Source of the DNA: Zerene cesonia | Lineage: Eukaryota > Arthropoda > Insecta > Lepidoptera > Pieridae | Direction: 5' to 3' | NCBI RefSeq assembly: GCF_012273895.1 | Contig: NC_052103.1 | Location: 3,906,001-3,970,000 of the forward strand | DNA length: 64,000 bases | Shown here: positions 1 through 12,640 of the stretch, one piece after another | How positions within the stretch are numbered: the stretch's first letter is position 1 | Layout: the number at the start of each line of letters is the position of its first letter | Position numbers and translations under genes: made by a program | Notes under the pieces: model-generated | Seen by the model: the letters and a program-made list of their open reading frames with translations, nothing else | Told to the model about the DNA's origin: nothing | Database searches by the model: none

Positions 1-2561
1 TTTTATTCATTATTCATTTTGTACAAATGCTCCTAAATGATGATAGTCAGGTCTAATATTGTTGAATCGAATGCATCAAAATTTACACACAAACATGTTT
101 AAAATAGATTAGACTATAAAATCATAATAGATTCCAGGAAATATTTTTATAAATGCAACAATTAGGTGCGTAAGTGTATTAGGAAGAAGTTCGTTCCTTG
201 TCAAACCGGCTGGTAACCGTACGGTAGTTTATTTTCTACTTCTCGTCATAGCATGTCCGTAATATGATGTCAGTGATCATTTAATAGTGTGAGATATAAA
301 TCATTAAGATTTTACATATGTGAGTGATATTTGTTTACAAATGCACGCTTTTGATTTCCGCGTTACTTTAGACCAAGTGTAAGTCGACTGAATTCATACA
401 TCGTGACTTTGTTTTTTTTTCCTGTATTCTCGTGTTTATTTTGTTATTGTTTGTTATAAGTACCAAGTACGTGTTTAATAGCATAGTAAATATATGTGTG
501 CCTTCAACACAATCGACCTTGTTGTTTCATAAGTATAAATTATTGTTTCTTGGTTTTATTTGACAACGAATAACTTGTATAATTTTGGTAACAACAACAG
601 TTTGGTAAAATAAAATAAAAATGTACATTGAAATGTCAGCTGTTTTAATAAATGATATAATATATCGAAATTTGTATATTATTATATATATAAATGTCTA
701 TAATTAAGAAAAATCTTGTAATTTGATAAGAAATAAATTAATTATTATTATATATTATTATTATTGTTGCTCTAGTTATATAAAATAATACACACCATTA
801 AATATTATCCATGTAGTCGCAGTGTAGAAAGATCCAAATTAATTCCACAGTTCTGAATGAAAAAAAAATAAAAAATAAATCAGCTTTCCAGAAGAATCAC
901 AGAACCAGTGAACTTTTCGCGAAACACAAAACAATTGGTAACTATGAACTCGATACACGATATCCGATAAAATGTTTATTTTCACTTGTAAATCGAGTCG
1001 GCCGCGGCCACGCTATCGATCATAACGGACTGGTTTTATTGTTTTCACGAATTTTATTTCGCGATACGCGCGTAACACGTGCTTCCACGACGATACATCA
1101 CCTCGGAATAATCGCACCGTGAACTGCTCGATGAAGACGTAGGTGGCTGAAGGAAAGCAGCATCAGATTTTAATTCCTTTCTTTCGAGTACTTAGACGCG
1201 ATAATTGCTATGGGAAAACTTAACAATAGACTCGTTGAATGAATGCACCAATCATTCGCTTTGTATTGTATTGTATGCCAGCTGCTCGAGCCTCGATGTT
1301 TCTGTTTGCAATTGCATTTTATCTGTGCAATGCACAAACGTGGATTGCTTCTTCATTATTAACTAATTAGTCGTAGAATGAAAGACCACAAAGTATCTAG
1401 TTAACGCTAATGTATAACGGTAAACTGCACTGTTATTTTTAACGTCGTTTCTTAAACAAGTTTGAACATCACGGATCAATGTGAATATTAATGGTACACA
1501 TAATAATATGTTACCATTTTTTTTGCTAAGACAATTTGGCTAAAAAAATAATAATTTAAGTTACTTATTCAGAATCTAAGACTCAAATAAGTATATACCT
1601 ATGTGTGTTGGATATGCGTTTAAAATTATGATTTTCTTCTGCCTCTCACAATGAAGACATTGAAGGTATTGAATAGAAATCGTACGTAGGCGTCTATATT
1701 ATGACTATTCGACATCACTCATCACACACTATGAATGATTTTACGATGTGTGTGGATTCCAAATACTTCACTATGTACATATATATTTTTTTATATTAGA
1801 ATGTAATTTGTTTCAATTGAAAAGTTAATAGTTTAATTATAGGACTTTTTATCATACTAAATCCAACAAACAAGTAAATACGAATAAAATGAGTATGATT
1901 AACCAGTAAAACTTGTTTTGTACCTATATGATAAGAAATTTTTTTTACCACTAGCCGTTCAATGCCTACCAATTAATATTCATTCAATTATTGGAATCAA
2001 TGTACTAGATGAGTTTCATTAAATAATAATTTAAGCATATATTTACTTGCTTCCGCAAACTCTGAAGCTTTGGAACGATCTACCACTAGTTCCCGAATCA
2101 TTACGGCATTGGGACATTCAAGAAAAAAGTGTGTCTTCGAATTGCCGGTATACTATATAATATATATTACCAGTATTCTTACATCAGGTCCAGGCAGGTT
2201 CACCTGCCCCTTTGCTCTGCAATAAAATAATCTAAAACATATCGCTACATACCTCAGATGTAGACTTTATTTGTATAGAACTTCAATCTGCGGATATTTT
2301 AGTCTAGACTTTTTTTAGCCAGGCCACAGATATTATAATACAAGGTATATTAGGCCAAGCTATAATTATTTAACTAAATCAATAATCAGTTAAGAAGTGT
2401 TTGCGTGAATGAACATCAGATATCTATAAACTTTCTGATTTATAACATTCCGTGTTATTTTATATATTTAATATATTATATTGTAGCACACATATAAAAT
2501 TGATCTTCACGGTTGGTAAAAAATATAATCTAATTCCATTATATAATCCAGAAATGCGTTA
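1..2561. other. Intergenic AT-rich DNA, no gene seen
   Basis: No open frame with family resemblance or plausible splice structure was found. The stretch at about 985-1220 is less AT-rich and has several CpGs (ClaI- and EagI-like sites, CGCGCG), so it could hold a promoter or an untranslated exon, perhaps of the MBD4-like gene downstream. No coding exon in phase with the 6922 exon could be located, so this is only a suggestion. Confidence 0.4.
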
Positions 2562-2922
2562 TCCCTACTAATATTATAAATGCGAAAGTAACTCTGTCTG
2601 TCTGTCTGTCTGTCTGTTACGCTTTCACGCCAAAACCACTGAACCGATTTTGACAAAATTTGGTATGAAGATAGAACTGAACTTGGGAAAGGACATAGGA
2701 TACTTTTTATCGCGAAAAAAGGGTAGAAAGGGTTGAAAGAGGGGATGAAAGTTTGTATGAAAGTTCGTTATTGTCAAACCGATTTTGATGAAACTTGGTA
2801 TGTAGATGGAGCTAAACGTGGGAAAGAACAAAACATACTTTTTAATACGAAGAAAATATTCCTTACCATGTCGCGCGATATAACCGAATTATACGCGGGC
2901 GAAGCCGCGGGCGAAAAGCTAG
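2562..2922 (+). mobile_element. Non-autonomous Helitron, Lep1-like, with internal (CTGT)n
   Basis: The element starts TCCCTACTAATATTATAAA, has no terminal inverted repeats, and ends with a hairpin GCGGGCGAAGCCGCGGGC followed by CTAG, as Helitrons do (5'-TC, 3' hairpin, CTRR). A (CTGT)n run at about 2590-2616 lies near the 5' end. Similar ends recur at 7794, 9870, 17407 (minus), 24521, 44024 and 59712. It encodes no protein. A degenerate relative without clear ends follows at about 2960-3150. Confidence 0.7.
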
Positions 2923-3738
2923 TATTTTATAAAGACGAATATAACTTCTGATTCTTCATTTTAACGCCTAAACCACAGCACCGATCTGGGTGAAATTTGG
3001 TGCCAAAATTTTATGTGATAAAAGGCATAGGACAGTTTTTATCTCGGAAAACCCAATGGAACGGGAACAGTGCTGTATGCTTGTACACCCTAGGAGTATA
3101 TTTCTTTTCCTCTGACTATGCGGTAAACCACGGGCGAAATAAATTACCTCTTCAGACTTATTTTGGACTAACTTAAATATGGTTAGTGGATCATTCGAGA
3201 CATTTGGGTTATGAATAATTAATTTCGTACATATTTTGGTTCTTACAATTTCTAAATAACACCATATTATCAAACAAAAGCCCTGAATTACAATGAGGTT
3301 CCGAAACAGTTGTAGATTTGTCGCTTGATTTTCTTCGGTTCGATTTGCGTAGGTACTTGAAACATGGTAGTACTTTTAGTTTTGTTTACAAACACAATAC
3401 AAGGTTTTAGCGTTTATCGCTTTGACGCTTTCTAATGTTTCCTTATTATACGTGATAGGACATTTTCGTAAGGAACCGTACATTTAGTTGTGCCACGCGG
3501 TTTTGCTCGCGTATTAAGCCGCGGACAAAATAAAGTATTTATTTTATATAAAAAAAAAAATTCGCGCTTATAGTATTGAAAGGTATAGGTAGTATTGAAA
3601 TAATATCAATTAAACAAAAAATGACTAGTACGAGATAAAAGTAAAAAATATGTAGATATAAATAAAAATAATATATAAAAAATAGTACTCGTACACTGGT
3701 ATCTACATCGTTGTCATATAAACCTACATAGTAAGTAC

Positions 3739-3739
<1 letters not shown>

Positions 3740-3772
<33 letters not shown>

Positions 3773-3796
3773 GCAGGTACTATATATATATATATG
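3740..3796. repeat. (TA)n microsatellite, interrupted
   Basis: About 30 bases of pure TA, a short ACGCAGGTAC interruption, then about 16 more bases of TA. It abuts the 5' end of the next Helitron, which fits the preference of Helitrons for AT-rich targets. A further TA run follows the element at about 3978-3992. Confidence 0.9.
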
Positions 3797-3798
3797 TA

Positions 3799-3977
3799 TC
3801 TAATATATAAAATTCACGTGTCACAGTTTTCGTTGCCATACTCCTCCGAAACGGATTGACCGATTTTGATGAAATTTTTTGTGCTTATCCGGTATCTATG
3901 AGAATCGGCCAACATCTATTTTTCATACCCCTAAATGATAAGAGTAAGGCAGAACAGCGTTTGCCGGGTGCAGCTAG
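3799..3977 (+). mobile_element. Non-autonomous Helitron, second family
   Basis: Starts TCTAATATATAAAATTCACG, carries the motif CGAAACGGATTGACCGATTTTGATGAAATTT shared in outline by several insect Helitron families (3863-3893 region), and ends GGGTGCAGCTAG. Its interior differs from the TCCTACTAATATT family. Flanked on both sides by TA repeats. No coding capacity. Confidence 0.55.
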
Positions 3978-6921
3978 TATATATATATATATCCTGCACC
4001 TGTAATCATAAATATTTTATCATAACTGAAAATACACTGTACAATATATCTCGTTCTGCATATAGGAATATATTTCTTAGTAGATTCCAATGGCATTTAG
4101 AACTGATGAATAAAATTTTCACACTTTTTGTGAAATTTACACAGCGTAATGTATGCGTGCAATGGCCTACTGGCCTTTTACAATTTTCCATACATGGTGT
4201 ATTCAGAGTTATGACTTAATGATTATCATTTTAATTATCTAATCACACATGCTAATGGTATAAAACATTTGATTCACATTATTGCTTTAAATAGCGCCGA
4301 AACCGGTTTTGTAATGAGTAGTAACTTACCTATACCAAAAATACAAATAAACGCGTGGTATATAATAGACTCAAAATACAGTTTTTTAGCTGTTTTTTGA
4401 TTATATAATTTTTTGAATATTTCTGACCATTCACACCGCCTGTTATAGCTTAATATAGGAGCCTGTATTGTAAGGTCAAGATTTAACAGATGTAATAAGT
4501 GACCACGGTACCGTGTGGTGTGTTCGAAACGTCCTATAATAATGAATAAATTAAATTAGATTTAAGTCTATTTTTAACACTTTAATTAGCTTCACCTCTA
4601 TATTTGTTTGCAATCGACCGCTTTTGACTCGATTTTTACCCACTTTGAAGGGACAGATTTATTTTAAACTTTGTATACTAAAGGAACGGTGACAGTACAA
4701 TAATTTCATGAGTTTATCTCATTATCCTGATTAGGATCGCTGGGATTAAATAATTTCTTTTATGTATTCTGTATACGGAAGGAAATTATGCAAAGAGACA
4801 ATTTGTTTGATTCTATCAATAAGCATAGTATTTATTTGAAAATAAATAAAATTAAATATTTTTCGTATCACTAGCAAATAAAGAAAAGGTATTTTTCTTT
4901 CATGGTCCTTTAAAAAATAAAATGTTGTCATTTCGTAGAAACTACGCGAACAACATCGCAATATTTAGTTCTGACAGTGTTATTATTATTTCTAAATATT
5001 AAAGTCAAGACTATCACAAAAATTTGGTCTGGTTTTCAAAATGTCCTATTTATTTGTTGGTAAAGATTGTTTATTGCCTACCCTAAATGTCACATAGCGT
5101 TATCAAAATTAAATTTTAAGAGGCATATAAAACAAAATGTAGTAATTAATAACTCTAGATTTCTTTGTGATGAACTATCGATAAAACCAATAATTATATA
5201 ATTTTGTGTCAATGTATTAGTTAAATATTACGAAAGTCTAATATAACACTTATTATGTAACCATGTACTTACATACAATTACTCTAGATTCTAAAATAAC
5301 AATATTTTAGAATCTAGAGTTGTTAAATAAACCTACATCTTGTTATTAAATTTCATTTCACGGAATTAAAGCTGTATAGTTTGTTTGTTTGAACGCTAAT
5401 CTCAATCTATTACCATGTATCATGTGAAGCACAATGCACATTTAGTGATTAATATTAAAAAATTTAAAGGATGCAGCTGGCTCGCATATAAATTACCTAA
5501 ACTTATTTTGTTTAAGTCACGGCCGTCCTCGGTTTATTATATTAACTAGATTTAAATTATTATTAAGAACATTCAGTTTGGAACAATTCAACAAGTATAT
5601 CGTCTTATACTGCTGAATATAATTTAGAAGCACTATAAACTTAAATAATGTCGGACGAAGGGAAGTATAAAAATAAATAAAATTGAGATCGATACTTGTT
5701 ATGCAGTATTTATATTGGAATGTTTCGCTCGTCCAAGAATTGACCTTTGCTATTGATGAGTATTGAGTATTATATCAGATAACCATATTCTAGAATTAAT
5801 TCAATTTGTGATTTTTAAGTAACATTGTAGTAGCCACAGAGCTGCATAAATCTTATATTTGGGTTATCTGGGCTATTTTGATCTTAGTGATTGCTGGATT
5901 CCGTAGACAATTTTTGGCATATGTTATATAAGCGTTATGAAATGAACCATATTATTATGCCCTTATTCTATGCCTGTATTCTGTGGATTAAAATATGTGA
6001 TGCTTATAAAAATTCTTCATCTTAAGGAATCTCAATGTACTATATACTCGTATTTTCTATACTTAAATATTCTACTAGGATGATGATGAGAGAAATTGAA
6101 CTATAATATTTATCAGAATCACAAGATATAACAAACGTTAAACATCAACAAAATAATTAATAATTAGGAAAAAGCTAGATTAACGCACACGCACATATTG
6201 TAAACAGTCTGTTTTTATGACCTATGGGGAAGGGCTTGATCAGGATCTCGCCTGCTGGTAAGCGGAGATGAGTCCGCTTCCCTAAGAGATACCTTTTCAC
6301 TCTACACTGGTCAACGTGTAACTTTTTTTTCTATCGCATCAAATTCGTGGCGTTATGTTTTCAATACACTATTAAATTGGCATTTTATATCCTTAAGCTT
6401 AAAAGTACTCGTATATTTTTATGTTTTTTTTTTACTGTAGTGAATCATAGAGTAGTATGTGCACTTGAAGGTATTATAATTTATAAAACAGTAATTTTAG
6501 CTATTTGAAGTTCTTTCGTTCGCCGGATACTAGACGCATTTTGTATTCGCAGTCACTATAAAGTTACCGGACATCCAAACTGCCTTGAAATGAAGTAGGA
6601 AATGTTAAGCTAATAAATATTTGCAATTACTGGAATAACAAACGTATGAATAACATGCGTATTTTATGTTAATTCTGTTTATCTTCACTAAGAGTATCAC
6701 AACAAATAAAATATAAACGTGATATGTTTTTTTGCTACCTAGTATGTTTCTCCGAAACAGATTTGATGCATTTGTATTTTCATTCATATCTTATTACATA
6801 TTTAATAATTTTCATGTTTTTCATTACCTACGTTATGGTTTAGCGTAAGTATAATGTAAGCCATGTATTTTTTGCCATGAAATAGTCAAAACTATTATTA
6901 AATCAACCATTTCTGTTACAG
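3978..6921. other. Intergenic DNA with repeat fragments
   Basis: No gene was recognised. About 4590-4730 carries a fragment (TTAGCTTCACCT ... GGTGACAGTACAATAATTTC) related to the foldback repeat at 31999-32400. About 5364-5410 is a fragment of the 9487-type element. About 6225-6290 resembles the end of a SINE-like retroposon. A perfect hairpin lies at 5281-5320. CACGGTACCGTG near 4505 is a 12-bp palindrome. The end of the stretch is the intron before the MBD4-like exon, with acceptor TTCTGTTACAG. Confidence 0.5.
5281..5320. repeat. Perfect 18-bp hairpin, 4-nt loop
   Basis: ACTCTAGATTCTAAAATA at 5281-5298 is followed by loop ACAA and the exact reverse complement at 5303-5320. Pairing stops abruptly at both outer ends. 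The stem is too short for a typical animal miRNA precursor. It may be the remnant of a small palindromic insertion. Confidence 0.85.
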
Positions 6922-7649
6922 ATCAAATGCCAGAAGAGCCAGATTGTGTCAGTAGATTTTTTGACGAAAAAAAATTCTATTCAACAAGTCCAGATAAAAT
7001 TTCAATTTCCTCATCAAGAACTTTAGATAGTTCTCAAGATTTGAGCCAGCTTTCAATGGGTTCGGAGACAGACGGTCTCAGCTTATCGCAGCTAACAATA
7101 CATGAACCGGATCCTTTGAATATACAACCATTCTTTAACATCACTCCCCGAGCGATGCCCGAATCTCCGCATTATATTATTGAAGAAGAATTCTCCCATA
7201 ATCCATGGGCGATGCTAGTCGCAACTATTTTCTTGACAAAAACGTCTGGTAAATGCGCTAGGTCAACGATTAAAAGCTTCTTTGAAGAATATCCCACGCC
7301 ATATCACGTATTAAGCGATTGTCCTAGTTCTCTAGAGAGATACTTCGAAAAGTTAGGATTAAGAAAACGTGGCCAAATGATATGGAAGTTGAGTTATCAA
7401 TTTGTTTCGTCGAAATGGCGACGGGCGAGCGACCTATGTGGTATAGGGAAGTACGGTGAGGATGCGTACAGGATGTTGTGTTTGGGTCACACGGATATAG
7501 ACCCTGATGATAGGTACTTAAGGTTGTATTTTGATTGGTTACAGCGGCATACACAGTTTATGGAAGACAACGGAATTGTGGACAGTGAATGTATAATAGA
7601 CGATCCCGTTTCGAAATACTATAGAATAACCTTGAGGAACTTTGTTTAA
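6922..7649 (+). CDS. MBD4: MBD4-like mismatch-specific DNA glycosylase, last coding exon
   Basis: HhH-GPD family enzymes of the MBD4 type remove T or U from G:T and G:U mismatches made by deamination at CpG, acting in nuclear base excision repair. The exon follows an acceptor TTCTGTTACAG and reads from its first complete codon (6924) to TAA. The first ATG at 6927 gives 240 residues. Residues 1-80 are Ser/Asp-rich and probably disordered. Residues about 91-210 match the MBD4 glycosylase domain: NPWAMLVATIFLTKTSGK opens it, LCGIGKYGEDAYRM (170-183) is the helix-hairpin-helix region, and DPDDRYLRLYFDWL contains Asp195, which aligns with the catalytic Asp. The frame is open upstream of the ATG to the splice site, so ATG 6927 may be internal. 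No methyl-CpG-binding domain is visible. It would be in an upstream exon outside the window or absent. An AATAAA lies at 8508. Confidence 0.85.
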
Positions 7650-9486
7650 TTTTAATTGCCTAAAGAGTTAGAAAATCATGTTTCTGTATGATCAAAATTT
7701 ATATGCCATAATGTTATTTAATAACCAATATCTCTGTGTGTATTGCATATTAATTGATGGTTATTATTGGTTCAAAACCTGATTTATACTACATCCTATT
7801 AATATTATAAATGCGAAAGTTTGTATGGATGTATGGATGTTTGTTACTCTTTCACGTAAAAACTACTGAACCAATTGCAATGAAATTTGGTACGTAGACA
7901 GCTGGATAACTGGAATAACATATAGGCAACTTTTTATCCCGATATTCCTACGGGATACGGACTTACGCGGGTGAAACCGCGGGGCGCAGCTAGTCATTCA
8001 TAATTTTTTGGGGATAAGGAGATACAAAGTATAATATAACTAGTGTATATAAACTTGCCCAACACCGTCTTGAACGAAATTATAAACTTGGTTTAGCTAT
8101 TGATATGCACCAAGTAAGTAGAATCTAGGACCTAAGTATACCTATACGACATAATCTTAAACTATGTGTTGCTAATTAATAATACCTACTTCCATTAAAA
8201 GCATGTAACGATGCCATCGTAAGTTTTGGTTTATCATAAATATTGTAAATTGTACCTAATTATAAGTGGCTTGCAATGATTGAGATACAGTCCCCTGCTT
8301 TGTAATTGTAACCTAAGAATTATATTCACTATATGCATTCAATGTACTACAAGCGCTAAATTATTTAAATTATGTTTTATATTTATTTGAATTCAAGTTA
8401 CATAATTGAAATGTTATATATATGTAATAAAAATAAATATATAATATTAAAATTACTTAATACTGCTCGCATTGCTTTTAAAGCATATGAATATAATAAT
8501 GTATTTAAATAAACTAAGTAATTATAAATACTCTATAATATTTTTCATTTTTCAAATTTGGAAAGGATACATTGCTTCTTTTTTTTTGTAATAAATAATT
8601 GAAAATATTTATTTTTCACCAGAATTTAAAACGAATTCAAATGGTCAGAATTACCAATGGGACACAGGAGGTACCGACCAAAAAAATAGAAAAGAATCAT
8701 CAAAATCGGTTCACCCAGTCGTAAGTTAGCAGGTAACAAACCTAAAAAATTCAATTGAATTGATGAAGTCCTTCATGAAGTCGGTCGTTAAGCAGCTTTA
8801 TAAAAGAACGTGAAATACAATATATTCCAAGAAAAAAAAGTATAAATTCTACAAAGTAAAGTTGCTCGAGGAGGTAACTTCACCCTATTGATTTTCTCTT
8901 ATATGATCTTTATACAGTATTATGTGGTAATTGAAGTTACTTTCTGAATCAATTATACCGACTTTTCTAGATCTTGTTTTTAGTTTTTAGTATTGACAAT
9001 ATACAACGTTTCTCTTTTCCATAATACTCGGTTACCACCAGAAGGATAGTACCCTGTCCTTTGGAAGGCAAATGTGGGGATACAGATCCACGCAGAGGCC
9101 CTTTAGAAAATTGTTATGTGTGGACATCAGCTGTGGCTGATGATGGCTGATATGAGATTTCCACGCATCATAACATGTCAACACATGACTGCACTTTGTT
9201 TGCGTATGGCCCTAGTCTATACCGATAGACCAGCCAAGACCTTGTATATATTATGTATCGACTATGGCATAGAACGTTGATTCGAGACCGTCAGTACAGA
9301 TAATACATTACCACAGATAACTAAATAGTTACTACGTAAATAAAACTATCACAGTGTACAGTATAAATGTGAATGTGCGTCATTCTAGCTCTTGATGTCC
9401 TAGTACTAGAGATTGAAAATGGGAAAATCAATACTAGATTTCATGGACGCAGGTTGCACATAACTCATTATTATTACCGGCTACAA
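7650..9486. other. Intergenic DNA after MBD4-like gene
   Basis: Contains the probable 3' UTR (AATAAA at 8508-8513 among others), one Helitron (listed separately) and, at about 8640-8745, text resembling the 3' end of an RTE-type LINE (ATCAAAATCGGTTCACCCAG). About 9000-9240 is a less AT-rich block of unknown origin with no coding potential. No gene was recognised. Confidence 0.45.
7794..7993 (+). mobile_element. Non-autonomous Helitron, Lep1-like
   Basis: Starts TCCTATTAATATTATAAATG, contains the shared core CTACTGAACCAATTGCAATG and TTTTTATCCCGATATTCCTA, and ends with hairpin CGCGGGTGAAACCGCG, then GGGCGCAGCTAG. At 200 bp it is one of the best-preserved copies here. Confidence 0.75.
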
Positions 9487-9675
9487 TCTATACTATATAA
9501 TAAAGCTGAAGAGTTTGTTTGATTGAACGCGCTAATCTCAGGAACTACTGGTACGAATTGAGTAGAAAAAAAAGAATTGAAAATTCTTTCAGCGTTGGAT
9601 AGTCCATTTATTGAGGAAGACTTTAGACTATATAACATCAGGTACTACGTGAGTAACACCGCGGGGCACAGCTAG
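9487..9675 (+). mobile_element. Non-autonomous Helitron-like element, third family
   Basis: Starts TCTATACTATATAATAAAGC and ends ACACCGCGGGGCACAGCTAG, so it shares only the 3' hairpin-CTAG end with the Lep1-like copies. Its interior (GAGTTTGTTTGATTGAACGC ...) recurs as a fragment near 5364. It lies 194 bp before a Lep1-like copy in the same orientation. Confidence 0.55.
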
Positions 9676-9869
9676 TAATTACATAATTGGCTTTATATTA
9701 CAAAAACTTCCTAAAGAAATTACAATTAGGCTTTTCGCTACGAAATAAAAACTCGAATTAAATTACATAAGAACTTATATTCCATCATTTAATATTATAA
9801 TATTATTTCATTTACACAAAATAATTCATATAAAATAACTACTAGGTACATATAAAACAACACAATATA

Positions 9870-10068
9870 TCCTACTAATATTATAAACACGAAAGTTTGT
9901 AAGGATGTGTGTGCGTTTGTTTCTCTTTCAAGCAAGAACTGCTGAACCAACTGCAATGAAATTTGGACGTAGAGAGCTGGAGAACTGGAATAACATATAG
10001 GCAACTTTTTATCCCGATATTCCTACGGGATACAGACTGACGCGGGTAAAACCGTGGGGCGCAGCTAG
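9870..10068 (+). mobile_element. Non-autonomous Helitron, Lep1-like (copy at arm boundary)
   Basis: Starts TCCTACTAATATTATAAACA and ends CCGTGGGGCGCAGCTAG. Its counterpart in the other arm is 38438-38642 on the minus strand. The similarity between the two arms ends 8 bp beyond its 5' end, so it marks the outer limit of the inverted repeat. Confidence 0.75.
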
Positions 10069-11939
10069 TGTTAGATATACTTTTTCTCAAAACATACCTT
10101 TCTAGAAAATTACAATTTATGGAGATAGATACTCGTATGTATGGCAAAAGTACTGCTATTAATATTTGCTATAAGAAACTGACAGGCTATAAATTTTAAA
10201 TGAACTACTTATAATGTAAAGAAAAGCTACAAAATTTCGACTTTCATCAACTATTCTATGTAATGTTCTACATACAAGATATATATAAGAAAAAAAAAAT
10301 GCGTTATCTTATTAACAATTTGAATTAATTTATAATTAACGCTAATATCACAATCTATTAATAATCACAATAACATAACCTATAAATAATCTTTAAAAAT
10401 CTAGAGTATTGAGACTAACGTCAACGTTTGCAGACAATTTTATTGAAAAGTTCTGAACTCAAAATTAACCATAAATACACTCATATTTTTATTATAATGG
10501 TACCAATTCAACCTACATTGTATATACATATATTGGAATATCGAAAGTTAATATTGTAAATATCTATCTACTATCCAGTATACATGTTTAGCTTAGGACA
10601 CAACGTACTTCCCACAGGTAGGACATACCTGCACTTTAGTTTCTATAATAAAAGTGCATAAAATAAATAATGTTTGCAAGGTTACACTGACATAAGTATT
10701 AAAAATGTATTTGTTCAGGATATTCTAAACAAAACTTTTGGCCTCTTAGTACCTTTATCTTAAACATATCATTATTGGTAAAATAAATAATAACTTGAGA
10801 ACAATTTTCTTACCGCATACGTATCATGCTAATATTGTATTGAGACAGCTCTAATCGCTAACTTGAAATTGAATATTTTCAATGCTACTTATTTAATAAA
10901 ATAAAAGAGTGGCAAGTAAACATTTACTATATAAAATACTAGGTTTACATAAAAGAACTTTTAATTTACTTAAATCAGTATAAAAACACATACAAAGTTA
11001 AAACCTTAAAAATGGCCATAATAAGTGATATAGGTTTATGTATTTTTTTAATTTTTATCTTAAAGGAAACAAATTACTTAAGGATGAATGACGGATTTTT
11101 AGCGAATATCAGTGAATAATCTTCAGCATGATAATATACCCCTTTTTATATGCGATAAGCTAATATCCACATAGTAATATTTTGCGACACTCAACATTTT
11201 CTATATAATATTTATTTCTACATAATATGAGATCTGGATTTAGATATAGTTTTATATATTCCTAGTAATATGATACATAATGAATAAATATTTAAAATAG
11301 AAAACAAAAAAAACTCTTCTTAGTAAAGTAGAGTCATAATAACCAAAGATTCAAAACTGTGATTTAAAATCATTGGTATTTAAATTATTTCAAAATGAAC
11401 GAATATAGAATGCATAATATTATAGAGAAAAATATATTTTTTTAAGAACTCACCCTAGTATAGTATTAGTTAAAAAATTAAGTTTAGAATATGCCTTTAT
11501 ATAGTTTCAATTTATATTTATTAAACATTAGGTATATATTGCAACAAAAAAATTACTCGCTGAGGTTCTATATTATTTGTACGTTTTTAAGCGGTTTAGG
11601 CCTTCATTATCTAAATAAATTAAATGTTTTCCAATCATGAAGTACGTCACGTTAAAGGTATGCACCTGCATTGGAAGACTTATTGTACTGACTACTGACA
11701 GTTTAATGAGGGCAACACAAAATGTGAAAAATAATAGTATTCCACTTATTATGCACTAAATATTATAAGTTAGGCCTATGGTTTTATAAATTTATACTAG
11801 CATCCCAATACAGATGATAGTTTGTATCCGAACTAAACTAATCCATATTCTTACTTGGGATAGAAGTGAATATGATACAAATTTTTAAACTTACCGCTCC
11901 TGTGTTTCATAAATAAACCAATGAGGCGTTGAAAGCGGT

Positions 11940-12102
11940 ACCAACCTTCAAAACGTATACAGAGTGATTGCTCTTTGTATTGTTGGCAGTAGTGTCGTGT
12001 GTGGCAAATGGTGGATTGCGTTACTTTTTCTCGTGCTCCGTGTAAAATATTTACGTAAAATAGTGTTCATTTTGTGGTGCAGTGTTTCTGACTTACAGAA
12101 AC
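11940..12102 (+). promoter_or_regulatory. KDM2 promoter-proximal region and 5' UTR with start-codon hairpin
   Basis: The region directly upstream of the KDM2 ATG. No TATA box or clear initiator was identified, so the start site is not placed. The transcript end of the region forms nested inverted repeats: GCAGTGTTTC (12079-12088) pairs with GAAACACTGC (12109-12118), and inside it GTTTCTG (12084-12090) can alternatively pair with CAGAAAC (12096-12102) with loop ACTTA, the latter stem ending on the base before ATG. The same bases are present in the other arm. Confidence 0.5.
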
Positions 12103-12150
12103 ATGTCGGAAACACTGCCGAATAATAAGAAACAAGTTCCAAGGCAGCTG
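12103..12150 (+). CDS. KDM2: KDM2 exon 1 (start codon)
   Basis: First coding exon of the lysine demethylase, 16 codons (MSETLPNNKKQVPRQL), phase 0, followed by donor GTGAGT. The start is chosen because this ATG opens a short frame ending at a good donor that joins in phase to exon 2. The first residues are basic, as in KDM2 proteins upstream of the acidic stretch and JmjC domain. An identical copy lies at 36331-36378 on the minus strand. The exon is short and unlike vertebrate KDM2A at the very N-terminus, so the start is inferred from splicing and position rather than from conserved residues. Confidence 0.75.
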
Positions 12151-12319
12151 GTGAGTGTTTATTGTTAAATTTTTACGTATTTAGTCCCGGGTGACGCCAT
12201 GGTGGCTTTATCTGGGATCACGTAAACATGAAATGGTGCATCGCTGCATCGTGTATCGATTTATGTAAGTCATAGGAATTAGTTCGATGTTGTTATATTT
12301 GGAGATTACATAGATTTCT

Positions 12320-12640
12320 TAATATTTTGTGTGTGTCATCGGTCGGAGTTTTTGGAGATCACGCCGCAAGTTTAAAACGCGGCGGCCGTATGTATTCGCG
12401 CATGCGAAGAGGTGTCAAAATCTATAATAGTTTCGGAAATCGCAGTACTGCGATGTAGCGACTGTGACAAAAGCGAAATGCGGCGAGCGGCAGAGACGTC
12501 GTTGTCGAAGCATACCTAGCAGGCATCTGGTAGGGACGAAGGCGTTTCCCTCCCGCTTTTAGCGGAGGGCAGGCGGCCTGGGGCGTGCGCCGTGCGACCA
12601 CACGTCGAGTCCGAACTCTTTGACTATGACTCCGCTCGTA
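12320..12640. promoter_or_regulatory. CpG-rich block in KDM2 intron 1
   Basis: A clearly GC- and CpG-richer island inside an AT-rich intron, starting about 170 bp after exon 1. It contains CGCGCATGCG (12397-12406), close to the NRF1/Ewg consensus, a perfect 16-bp palindrome ATCGCAGTACTGCGAT (12439-12454), and an imperfect hairpin CCCTCCCGCTTTTAGCGGAGGG near 12548. It is kept almost unchanged in the other arm (about 35850-36130). It probably belongs to the KDM2 promoter or an intronic enhancer. An antisense frame of about 100 codons through it is discussed in the findings. Confidence 0.4.
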
